Shown here: piece by piece, positions 12,590 through 22,342 of the stretch
Layout: every line of letters starts with the position of its first letter
Position numbering within the stretch: the stretch's first letter is position 1
Source of the DNA: an uncultured Mycoplasma sp.
Lineage (GTDB): Bacteria > Bacillota_I > Bacilli_A > Mycoplasmatales > Mycoplasmoidaceae
Direction of reading: 5' to 3'
Assembly (NCBI GenBank): GCA_947177125.1
Contig: CAMWTH010000003.1
Coordinates: 1 to 44,208 of the forward strand
Length of the DNA: 44,208 bases
Made by a program: the position numbers and the translations under genes
Notes under the pieces: generated by a model
The model's database searches: none
What the model saw: only the letters and a program-made list of their open reading frames with translations
Told to the model about the DNA's origin: nothing

Positions 12590-12624
12590 ATTTATTTATA
12601 GTTTAAAAAGTAAAAGGGATTTAT

Positions 12625-13680
12625 ATGTCATATAAAACAGAATTAGTTAAACATGCACTAGAAGTTAATAAAGCTGATGCTTTCTTAATTGCTTCAGATA
12701 CTAACCGTTTTTGAATTTCAGAATTTAGTTCATCAGCTGGTTATGTAATTGCTACAAAAAAAATAATTTATTTATTTCTAGACAAAAGATATTATCAAAA
12801 AGCAATTGATACTATTAATGATATTGATATTAAAATAGTTTGTTTTACTTCTAAAAATCAAATTTTAGATTGTTTAAAAGAAAATAATGTAAATACACTA
12901 ATGGTTGAAAAAGAATATTTTTCATTTGATGATTATCTTTTTGTTAAAAACTCTATTAAAAACATAATTAATTTTCCAAGTGATATTTTAAGAATTCAAA
13001 AAACTGAGTATGAAATTTTTAACATTCAAACAGCAGTGGATATAACTTGTGAAACATTAAATTGAATTCAAAACCAAAATTTAATTGGACTAACTGAAAT
13101 TGAAGTTGCAAATATGGTAGCATGTCATATGTTAGAATTGGGAGCTACTAAAAATTCATTTGATACAATTGTTGCTAGTGGGAAAAATGGTGCATATCCA
13201 CACCATCGTCCAACTAAAAAAGTAATTGAAGATAATGAGTTTATAACTGTTGATATGGGATGCATCTATAATGGTTATTGTTCTGATGTTACAAGAACTT
13301 TCCCAATTGGTTTCCCTCATAAATTATTAATTGATGCTTATAAAGCTGTTTATCATTCAAATTCTTTAGGAATTGAAAAAGCAACTTATAAATCAATTGG
13401 TAAAGATGTTGATAAAATTTGTCGTGACACAATTGCTTCTTATGGATTTAAAGATTATTTTGTTCATGGAACTGGTCATGGAGTTGGAATTAATGTTCAT
13501 GAATTACCAAATGTTGCACCATCTTATGAAGGGAAATTAGAGAATAATTCAATTGTTACTATTGAACCTGGAATTTATATCCCAGATCTTGGTGGAATTA
13601 GAATCGAAGATATGGTTTTAGTTAAAAAAGATGGTTCTGTTTGAATGACAGAAAAAGGAAAACGTTGAATTTTTAATTAG
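12625..13680 (+). CDS. M24 metallopeptidase, Xaa-Pro aminopeptidase family
   Basis: 352 codons; HHRPTKKVIEDNEFITVDMGCIYNGYCSDVTRTFPIG, HGTGHGVGINVHELPN, TIEPGIYIPDLGGIRIEDM. Confidence 0.92.
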
Positions 13681-13693
13681 TTGAAAACAAGAT

Positions 13694-13743
13694 AAATATT
13701 AAAAAAGAATTTGGTGTTTTAGCTGAATTCTTTTTTAATATTT
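13694..13743 (+). terminator. Terminator downstream of the peptidase gene
   Basis: aaatattaaaaaagaatt ... aattcttttttaatattt, 18-bp perfect inverted repeat. Confidence 0.8.
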
Positions 13744-13818
13744 ATTTTTCATTATAATAAACAATTTCTTGTATGATAAATATAAGTTTTAATAATAGAG
13801 ATAGTTAGGAAAAAAGTT

Positions 13819-15204
13819 ATGAGTAATTCTGTTGTTAATACACTAAAGCAAGTTGAAAAATTTTTAGAGGACAAAAAAGATGATCAGTTTCTTTTATTAA
13901 AAGTTACTAGAATTGAAATTCTTAAAAAAATTCATAGTTGGATTTCAAATAATACAAATGAAATAATTAATAGTTTAAAAAAAGATTTAAATAAATCAGA
14001 AATTGAAACATTACTTTCTGAGGTTTATATAGTTTTAAATCAAATTACTTTTTATATTAAAAAAATAAACAGATTTTTTAAAGAAAAAAAAGTTAAAAAA
14101 AATGGACTTTTAAGTTTGGGTTCAACAGGTTATGTAACTTATAAACCATTAGGGACAACTTTAATTGTTTCACCATTCAATTATCCATTTCATTTAACTG
14201 TTTTACCTTTAATTACCAATATTGCTGCAGGTAATTACTCAATTTTAAAAAATTCTCCAAAAGCTTTTAATACAAGTAGAGTTGTTTTAAAAATGATTCA
14301 AGAATTAAATTTAGGAAATATCATTTGTTTTTTAGATGAAGATTCTGACAAAGAATTTTTATTTGATGTTATTTCAAAAAAACCAGATTTATTGTTTTAT
14401 ACTGGTGGAAAAAGTTTTGGTGATGAGTTGAAAAGACAAGCAAATTTAAATGATGTTAAAGTAATTTTAGAATTAGGTTCACCATCAGTAGTGATTGTAG
14501 ATGAATCAGCTGATATTCAACTTGCTGCTAAAAGAATAGTTTGGGGAAAACTTTTTAATTTGGGTCAAACTTGTGTTGCGCCTAATTCAATTTTTTGTGA
14601 TGAAAAAGTTATTGATAAATTAATTAGTGCAATTAATTTTGAATTAACTACACAATATGACTTAGAAAAATTTGAGTTTGCTAGATTAATTGATTCTAAC
14701 GCACTAGATAAAATAGTAAATTTAGTTAAGAATTTAACAGGAACTGATTTGGAATTTGATAAAGCAAATTTAAGAATTAAGCCAACTTTAATTAAAGTTC
14801 AAGATACTAACCCAATTTTATTTGAAGAAATTTTTGGTCCTGTTTTATTTATCTCTTCATTTAAAAACTTAACTGATTTTTCTAAAAAATACAAAGTTAA
14901 GATTAATGGTAGTTTAACTTTATACATTTTTTCAAACAACCAGTATAATATTAAAAATGTTTCTGATAACTTTCAGTATGGTTCATTAGGAATAAATGAA
15001 GTTTTATTGCAAGCTTCAAATATTCATTTACCTTTTGGTGGAATTAAATCAAGTGGAATGGGTAGATATCATGGTTTATTTGGTTTGGAAGAATTTACTA
15101 ATCAAGTTGCAATTTTAAAAGGTTCAAAAAAGGATAAGAGTTATCGATATTTTAATAAAATTTCAAAATATAAGAATTTAATTAAAATATTTGCTAAAAA
15201 ATAA
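13819..15204 (+). CDS. Aldehyde dehydrogenase family protein, ALDH3-like
   Basis: 461 aa; VILELGSPSVVIVDESADIQLAAKRIVWGKLFNLGQTCVAPNS, EEIFGPVLFI, LPFGGIKSSGMGRYHGLFGLEEFT. Confidence 0.9.
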   Translation: MSNSVVNTLKQVEKFLEDKKDDQFLLLKVTRIEILKKIHSWISNNTNEIINSLKKDLNKSEIETLLSEVYIVLNQITFYIKKINRFFKEKKVKKNGLLSLGSTGYVTYKPLGTTLIVSPFNYPFHLTVLPLITNIAAGNYSILKNSPKAFNTSRVVLKMIQELNLGNIICFLDEDSDKEFLFDVISKKPDLLFYTGGKSFGDELKRQANLNDVKVILELGSPSVVIVDESADIQLAAKRIVWGKLFNLGQTCVAPNSIFCDEKVIDKLISAINFELTTQYDLEKFEFARLIDSNALDKIVNLVKNLTGTDLEFDKANLRIKPTLIKVQDTNPILFEEIFGPVLFISSFKNLTDFSKKYKVKINGSLTLYIFSNNQYNIKNVSDNFQYGSLGINEVLLQASNIHLPFGGIKSSGMGRYHGLFGLEEFTNQVAILKGSKKDKSYRYFNKISKYKNLIKIFAKK

Positions 15205-15209
15205 ATATT

Positions 15210-16016
15210 ATGAATGATACTATACAAAAAAAATGAGAATGATTTTCTAAATTTTTTTTAATTGATCAAAAAAATAAAAAAAACATAGTTTATTTTCATG
15301 CTTTTACAGGAAGCTATAAAAATAAAAGTAATATTGTTGATAAATTTTTAGATTGCAATTTTTATGCTTTTGACATGCCAGGTCATGGTCAAACTCCAAT
15401 TTTGAATGAAAGTGAAGTTTCAATTCACAATTTTTCTGAATTAGCAATTGAATTTATTTTAGATTATGACATTAAAAATATAATATTATTTGGTCACTCA
15501 ATGGGTGGGGGGATTTGTAATATTATTGCTAATGACTCAAGAATTTCAAATCGAATAGAAAAAATAATTTTAGAATCACCTGCAAATCCTGCAAGTAAAA
15601 AAAACTACGAGACAATTATTAAACATTTAATTCCTGATACTTTAGAACAAATGGAAATGATTGGGAAAGAATTATTTTATGATCCAATTGCTTTTTTTGG
15701 TTCACAAAAAAATTATGCAAGATTTATCAGTATTGAATTTCAAAGATTGCAAAAACAAAAATTGTTAAAAAGAATTATTGATCAAGAAAATCAAGAAGAA
15801 TTAAATATAGGCGCACAACAAGCAATTAAAGCTAATAAAAAACCAACACTATTGATTTTAGGAAAAGAAGATAATATCATTCCTTATGAAGAGAGTGTTT
15901 TAATTTTTAAGCAAAATCCTGCTTTTGAAATTTTTTCAATAGAAAATGCTAAGCATGTTCCAATAGCTGAAAAGACAAACATTGCTCTATCTAAAATAAA
16001 TGATTTTATAAAATAG
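15210..16016 (+). CDS. Alpha/beta hydrolase family protein
   Basis: 269 codons with UGA=Trp; nucleophile elbow GHSMGGG; FDMPGHGQTP; C-terminal ENAKHVPIAEKTN. Confidence 0.85.
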
Positions 16017-16052
16017 TTTATTAATTTTTTGTTTTAATTTTTTGGAGTAACT

Positions 16053-16301
16053 ATGGAAAAAAGAATAGATGATATTGCTGTTATTGAAAATTATACAATT
16101 CATGACAGAGTAAAAGAAGAATTAACTTTATCAGATATTCATAAAACCCCTCTATATATTGATGAGTATGAAAATTATCTTTTAAAAATTGAGGCCGATA
16201 TTTTAGAAAAAGAAGTTTTTATAAAAGAACTTTGATTAAACAATCATCCTGAGGGAACTTTTTCTAAGTCAAGAAATTTGATTAAAAAATTTAAATATTA
16301 A
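16053..16301 (+). CDS. Hypothetical protein, 82 aa
   Basis: MEKRIDDIAVIENYTIHDRVKEELTLSDIHKTPLYIDEYENYLLKIEADILEKEVFIKELWLNNHPEGTFSKSRNLIKKFKY; GGAG upstream. Confidence 0.65.
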
Positions 16302-16357
16302 TATAGTGTATAAACTTTTATTATATACCTATATTTTTGATTTTCACTAAATAAAAT

Positions 16358-16386
16358 TTGTTTTTTATTTTTTTACATAATATAAT
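16358..16386 (+). promoter_or_regulatory. Putative sigma-70 promoter of the ravA/viaA-like operon
   Basis: TTGTTT (16358-16363), 17-bp spacer, TATAAT (16381-16386), ~64 nt before the ATG. Confidence 0.6.
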
Positions 16387-16449
16387 ATAAGAGTATCTTT
16401 GTAGTTTATACATTTAACTAACACTTATATTTTTTTGAGGAAATTGAAT

Positions 16450-17307
16450 ATGGCTAAAGAAAAGGATTCAAATGTTCAAGAAGTTGTAGAACAACCTGAA
16501 GCAACAGATGCTAAAAAAGCAACTGCTGCAGATAGTGCAGATCATTTAGATTTTGAATATGATAGTGAAGAGTTTAAAAAGAATTTACAATTATATTCAA
16601 AGATTATAGATAGAAGTGATGAAATAGTTGCTACTATTTATAAGTTCATGAACAAAACTTTAGATGCTCCTAGTAAGGCTGAAATTGAGTTATATCGTAA
16701 ATCAATTATTATGGCCATTAGAAAAGGTAATCATAAAAAGTATGGTTATTTGTATAAAATAATTGCAAAAAATGTTTATGATTACAAAGAGCATGTAAGA
16801 GATCAAAATTATAAAGCAAATAATCAAATTATTATTAATCCAAATATATTTGCTATTTCTTGAAATGATTTACAAGCAAACATTAGGGACCGTTTAAGAA
16901 ACACTGATTCTGAAATGCTTACACCAGAAAATTTAGAAAAAGCTTATAAAGGTGAATTGGACAAAGTAAAAAAGCTATATGAAAAATTAAAAGATATGGC
17001 TGACAATGGTGTAGAAGTTCCAAATGATGTAATGAACATGACAAGAAGCACAATGTTGAAGTTAACAGATTTGGTAAACATTTTTATGTTAGAAAATTTT
17101 GATGAACTTCAACCAATGATGCAAGAAATCCAAATGTTTGAAAAGCATCATACTTTCACAGATAGTGCAAATAATTCTATCTTCATTGATGCAAACTTTA
17201 AAAGCATTACAAATCTTACACAACCTGTAAATGATACAGACGCAGCAACTAAAAAATATGTGGACGAGCAAATTGAAAAAGTTTTAATGCAAATTAACTC
17301 TAAATAA
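16450..17307 (+). CDS. Hypothetical helical protein with a phage-tail-fibre-like C-terminal motif, first gene of the ravA/viaA-like operon
   Basis: 285 aa, GAGGA SD; C-terminus FIDANFKSITNLTQPVNDTDAATKKYVDEQIEKVLMQINSK. Confidence 0.8.
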
Positions 17308-17345
17308 TATCATTGAATAAGTAGTAATATATAGGAGAAAAGTCG

Positions 17346-19067
17346 ATGAATAATGATAAATTAAGAAACTTGAGCAATCAAGAAATTGAACAAATCAAAT
17401 TAGAAGCTGAAAAAACTAGACAACAAGTTGTTAATGTTATATCTAAAGTATCTAAAAATACTGTAGAAAGAGAAGAAGTTTTAAAACTATCTTTCCTTTG
17501 TGCGATGGCAGGGGAATCAATTTTTATGTTAGGTCCTCCAGGGATAGCTAAATCTTTAGTTTCAAGAAAAGTTGCTGACATTTTTAAAAACTCAAATACT
17601 TTTGAAGTTCTAATGAACAGATATAGTACTCCAGATGAAATTTTTGGACCTATTGACATTATTGAATTAAAACAAGGAAAGTATGTAAGAAAAACTGAAG
17701 GTTATTTACCTACTGCTGAAATTGGATTCTTAGATGAAATTTGAAAAGCATCATCTTCAATTCAAAATGCTTTGCTGATGATTATTAACGAAAAAATCTT
17801 TATTAATGATGGTAAACCAGTTAGAGTTCCTTTAGCATTATTAATTGCAGCATCAAATGAGTTACCTGAAAGAAATAAAGGTCTAGAAGCACTATGAGAC
17901 CGTTTCATTATTAGAGTTGATATGAAACCAATTCAAGCTGAAGAAAAATTACTTAACTTGATTGATAACCCAGTAAATATCTTAGATGAACAAGAATTAT
18001 CTGAATCAGATAAATTTGAGTTATCTTATTTAAAAACTGTTGCTAAAAATACTCACTATGTTGAAATTCCTAAGAATGTTAAAAGATTTATTTCATTATT
18101 AAGAAAGAAAATTAATGAATTTAATGAAAAAGTAAAAGAAGTTAACCAAAACCCAAATGACTTTGACTTAATTTATGTTTCAGACCGTAAGTGAAAAAAA
18201 ATTGGATCATTACTTAGAACTTCAGCTTATTTGAACGGAAGATTACATGTTGATGTAACAGACTGTTTTATTTTACAAAATGTAATTTGAAACAATACTA
18301 CTCAAATTCCTGAAATCATTAAAATGATTAATGATACTGCTTCTTCAATTGAATACGGAATTGATGGAAGATATGCATATGCTGTAGAATCTTTTAATAA
18401 AATTAGAGAAACAATTATTGATAACATTGCTATTCATGAAAAGAAAGCTAATGTTGTTATTAAACCATACCGTAATAAACAAGGTGTTTATTATTACTTT
18501 ATGGATGGTGAAAAAAACAAATATTTCTTTAAAAAAGAAGATATTGATAACATTCCAAAAAATGATAACTTTGAAGTTATGGATTGAATGGTTAATTATT
18601 GTACAGCTGAAGAGTTTAAAACAAGTGCCTCTCCATCTAGACGTGCATTAATTAAATATGATGGAACTAATTTCTTTGTTTATAGAGATGCAAATGAAAA
18701 TGGTGAAAAAGTTAAAATTTATACTAACTTTGAAGAAAAAGAAGTTGATCACTATCGTTTAGTTAGACCAACAGTTGATTTCATTAAAGATATTAAAAAT
18801 ACTGCAACGACTTTAATTAATAGAATTAACTTAGACATTGATGGTTTAAAAATATTGAGAGAAAAAAGATTTGATGGAGTAACAGCAAATAACATTTTTG
18901 TTGAGAAAAAAGATTTAGGTTTCTTAAAAGAAGCAATTGAAGACTCTATTCAAAAACTTGAAGACATAGTTGATAAAACAAAAGATATGTTTGTATACAT
19001 TAAATTAATTAACTATGGATTTACAACAAAAGATAAAGACAAGATTTTACCAACATTAAATAGTTAA
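17346..19067 (+). CDS. MoxR-family AAA+ ATPase, RavA-like
   Basis: 573 aa; Walker A GPPGIAKS, EVLMNRYSTPDEIFGPIDI, Walker B IGFLDEIWKASSSIQNALL, sensor AASNELPERNKGLEALWDRFIIR, VSDRKWKKIGSLLRTSAYLNGR as in RavA. Confidence 0.9.
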
Positions 19068-19128
19068 TTTCACAAATTAACTATTTATTTTATTATTACA
19101 ACATATATTAAGAAAATAGGAATAAGCT

Positions 19129-20556
19129 ATGATATTTAAAGAAATAGATATTGTTAACCAAATAGTTAATCTTTTAGAACAAAGTCAAACAACAGTTTTA
19201 AAACTTTATTATTTTGTTAATGGAGAAGGCAATAATCCAACTAAACAACAATATGAAAAGTTTAAAAAAGAGTTAATTAGTTCTGTTAAAAGAAGAAAAG
19301 AAAATGCTTTAAATTTATTTCCAATCATAAAATATTTTGAGTCTAAAAGAATGACTGAAGATGATTTAAAAGCTAATGAAACTTTGTTTACTGTTCCAAC
19401 TGATGAAAAAATTGCAATAGCTTCTCCAATTAAAGTTCTAGATCAAGTTCCTGAAACTAAAGAGTATGATTTAAGTATTTTGTGAGATTTATCAAAAATT
19501 GAAGAAAGGGAATCACAATTGTTTAAAGCTGTAGAAAACTATTTCAATATTGTTAAAGATGATGAAAACTTAAAAAGATTTATTCGAAACATTGGTACTT
19601 ACATTGATGAAAACTTAGAGTTGGTTGAACAAGAAAAAGATTTATTTATGGAAAATATTCCACAAGAAACTTTTGCTTTATACCAAAGTAGTGATTTAAA
19701 TAATTTGATTCCTAATGAAATTGCACAACTTGATGATACTGATTTAGAAATTATTTTTTTAAAGAACTATATAGAACAAAAATTATTAACTTATCAACTT
19801 TGAGGAATTGAAAGAGAACTTCAAGAAGAGTGAATTATTCGTCAAAAAGACATTGGAGAAAGAGGACCAATCTTTATTTGTTTAGATACTTCTGGATCAA
19901 TGCGTAATATGAAAGAAATTATTTCTAAAGCTTTAACATTAGTTTTTGTTAGAGAATTAGAAAAATTGAACATGAACATTGTATTTATTCCTTTTTCAAT
20001 GGATGCTAAATTTTATGATTTATACAATAGTCAAGTAAAATTTAAAACAGTTAAAATGAATTTAAGAAAATCATTTTATGGTGGAACTGATTTAGAAAAA
20101 CTATTTGCAACTATAGAAAATGTAATTCATAAAAGCAAATACAACAAGGCAAACATTTTGATAATGTCAGATTTTGTGTTTAAAAAACTACCTAAAAATA
20201 TTATTAAAAAAATTAAGCACTTACAAGAATCTGGTCACAAACTTCATTCACTTGCAATTAGTGATCAAAATTATAAAAATGATTTGTTAAAACATTTAAA
20301 TACAAATTGAACTTATACATATAATTGAAAATCAAATAGTGAAATTATTGAAGATGAATTAATTAATGAATTAATTAATGCTTCTTCACTATCTATGGAA
20401 GTGATTGATACTGTTCAAGCTTTTGGTATTATTAAAAAAGTTAAGGATTATGATTTTGTTGAAGACAAAGAAGAAATGCTTAAAATTTTAAATGAAAATC
20501 TTGATTTAAACAAACCGATTGATATTCCTAACTTAGAAGATATTCAATTAGAATAA
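19129..20556 (+). CDS. VWA-domain protein, ViaA-like
   Basis: 475 aa; MIDAS CLDTSGSM, SFYGGTDLE, LIMSDFVFKKLPKNIIKKIKHLQESGHKLHSLAIS closely resembles the ViaA VWA domain. Confidence 0.88.
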
Positions 20557-20573
20557 CTATATATTTTATAATG

Positions 20574-20607
20574 AAAAGTGTTCACATTTTATGTGGCACT
20601 TTTTTAT
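20574..20607 (+). terminator. Terminator of the ravA/viaA-like operon
   Basis: aaaagtgttcaca-ttttatg-tgtggcactttttt. Confidence 0.7.
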
Positions 20608-20617
20608 TTTTAATTAT

Positions 20618-21085
20618 TTAACTTGTAAATCAATGGTTGTTACTGAATATGTGAATTTGAAATAATAAGCAATATAAACCTATAACTCCAAAATATATAT
20701 TTCGAATATTGTTGATTATGAAATAATCATATTCATTTTTAAGGTTAGCTAAAGTTGAAAAAGAAAATCATATACATAACCACAAATGTTTTCGTTTTTT
20801 AAACACCAAAACAACTTTGTTCAATACTTTTAGTTTGGTTTTGGAAAATTTCAATTCAATGGATCAAAAAATAAATCATATCCATGCTTTGAATAATAAT
20901 GGTGATACTTGTATTTATAAGTTACTATCTATTGTTTTTTAGTAAAATGAATTAAATTTAAAATTTGATTGGTATTCTTTCTAGCAGCATAATCATCATC
21001 AAAAAAATGAATTGGTAGAGTATGTACTACATAAATAAAAATGATTGATGCAATTAATAAAGTTAAAAAAGATATTTTTGGACTT
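20618..21085 (-). pseudogene. Decayed membrane-protein-like gene
   Basis: Minus strand reads SPKISFLTLLIASIIFIYVVHTLPIHFFDDDYAARKNTNQILNLIHFTKKQ*IVTYKYKYHHYYSKHGYDLFFDPLNWNFPKPN*KYWTKLFWCLKNENICGYVYDFLFQL*, then a frame change to NLKNEYDYFIINNIRNIYFGVIGLYCLLFQIHIFSNNHWFTS*; protein-like with in-frame TAG/TAA and a frameshift. Confidence 0.6.
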
Positions 21086-21243
21086 TATTAATATGTATAG
21101 TTTGTTCTCTTAATTATCTATTAAACTTAATTTCATTTAGCACTATTTTAGTGATTTAAAATTTGTTTTTAATTAAATTAAATATTTTAATTATTAAAAT
21201 TTATAATTTAATTTGCTAATAATTTTTAATTTATGGAGAAAAA

Positions 21244-21759
21244 ATGAAAGTAGATTTAACAAAAGCAATAACCTTAGAAACTAAAAAAATAGTAGTTGGA
21301 CAGCAAGCTCCAGATTTCTGTTTAGCAAAATTAGATGGAAAAACAATTGATGATGTTTTTTTGAAAGATTTTGGAAATTCAATCAAAGTTATTTCTTGTT
21401 TTCCTTCAATTGATACAGGTGTTTGTGACTTGCAAACTAAAAAATTATATGAAGAATATGGTAATGCTGATGGACTGTCTTTATTAAATGTTAGTGCTGA
21501 TTTAGTATTTGCATTTAATAAATGGTGTGGTGCAAATAATATGAAAAACATTTTTATGTTATCTGATTATAGAGATCATAAATTTGCAAAAGACTATGGT
21601 GTTAATATTTTGCATGCTAACATCATTTATCGATCAGTTTTTGTCATTGATCAACAAAATATTGTTAGATATGTACAACTTGCAAAAGGAATATCTGAAC
21701 CATTAGATTTTTACAGCATTAAACAAGCAATAAATAATTTACTAAATAAAGATATTTAA
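21244..21759 (+). CDS. tpx: Thiol peroxidase (Tpx-type peroxiredoxin)
   Basis: 171 aa; FPSIDTGVCDLQTKKL (peroxidatic Cys) and VFAFNKWCGANNMKN (second Cys). Confidence 0.9.
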   Translation: MKVDLTKAITLETKKIVVGQQAPDFCLAKLDGKTIDDVFLKDFGNSIKVISCFPSIDTGVCDLQTKKLYEEYGNADGLSLLNVSADLVFAFNKWCGANNMKNIFMLSDYRDHKFAKDYGVNILHANIIYRSVFVIDQQNIVRYVQLAKGISEPLDFYSIKQAINNLLNKDI

Positions 21760-21771
21760 TATAATTATAGT

Positions 21772-22133
21772 GGTGTTAATGATAGTTGACTGCTATTTTA
21801 AAAAGTAGAGGAAAGTCCATGCTAACACTATCTGAGATGATAGTAAATGTTTGTGCAGATAAATAAAAAATAAAATCTGGAAGTTTAAAAACTTATGACT
21901 TTATTTTAACCTAAAGAAATTATTTCCATGGTTAAGTATCTAAAGTGCCACAGAGACGAGCAAAGAAGAAATTTTTTGTGTGAAACGCGGTAAACTCCAC
22001 AAGTTAGAAACCTAAATTTTGGTAAGGGAACTGCATATGAAAGAAATCAATTTCATAGCGGAAGAATTTTATTCTTAGATAAATAGTCAACATCTAGATA
22101 ATAGATACAGAACATGGCTTATTTCATTAACTA
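21772..22133 (+). ncRNA. rnpB: RNase P RNA
   Basis: Conserved GAGGAAAGTCCATGCT, CCACAGAGACGAG, GTGAAACGCGGTAAACTCCAC, ACAGAACATGGCTTA; terminal helix gttaatga/tcattaac. Confidence 0.92.
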
Positions 22134-22135
22134 TT

Positions 22136-22168
22136 AATATAAGGATTATCTCCTTATATTTTTTTTAT
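22136..22168 (+). terminator. Terminator of rnpB
   Basis: aatataagga-ttatc-tccttatatttttttta. Confidence 0.85.
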
Positions 22169-22342
22169 TTCATAAAAAGTAAAATTTATGGAATAGGGAT
22201 TAACATTTTTGAAAAATGGTTTATATTTATTTATTATATAGTTAGTAATAGGATAGATAAATTTCTTTTTAATTTTGTTTAAAAAGAAATTTGGATTACT
22301 ACTTTTAATATAATTAAATTATTTTCAAAGTTGGATTAGAAA

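Noticed and set aside
16053-16301. 82-aa ORF as a fourth member of the RavA/ViaA operon
   Set aside because: A strong promoter (16358-16386) separates it from the operon, so linkage is not supported.
18418-18651. Plus-strand 77-aa ORF in another frame inside the RavA-like gene
   Set aside because: Overlaps a clearly coding frame; AT-rich chance ORF.
21231-21551. Minus-strand 106-aa ORF overlapping tpx
   Set aside because: Antisense to a well-recognised peroxiredoxin.
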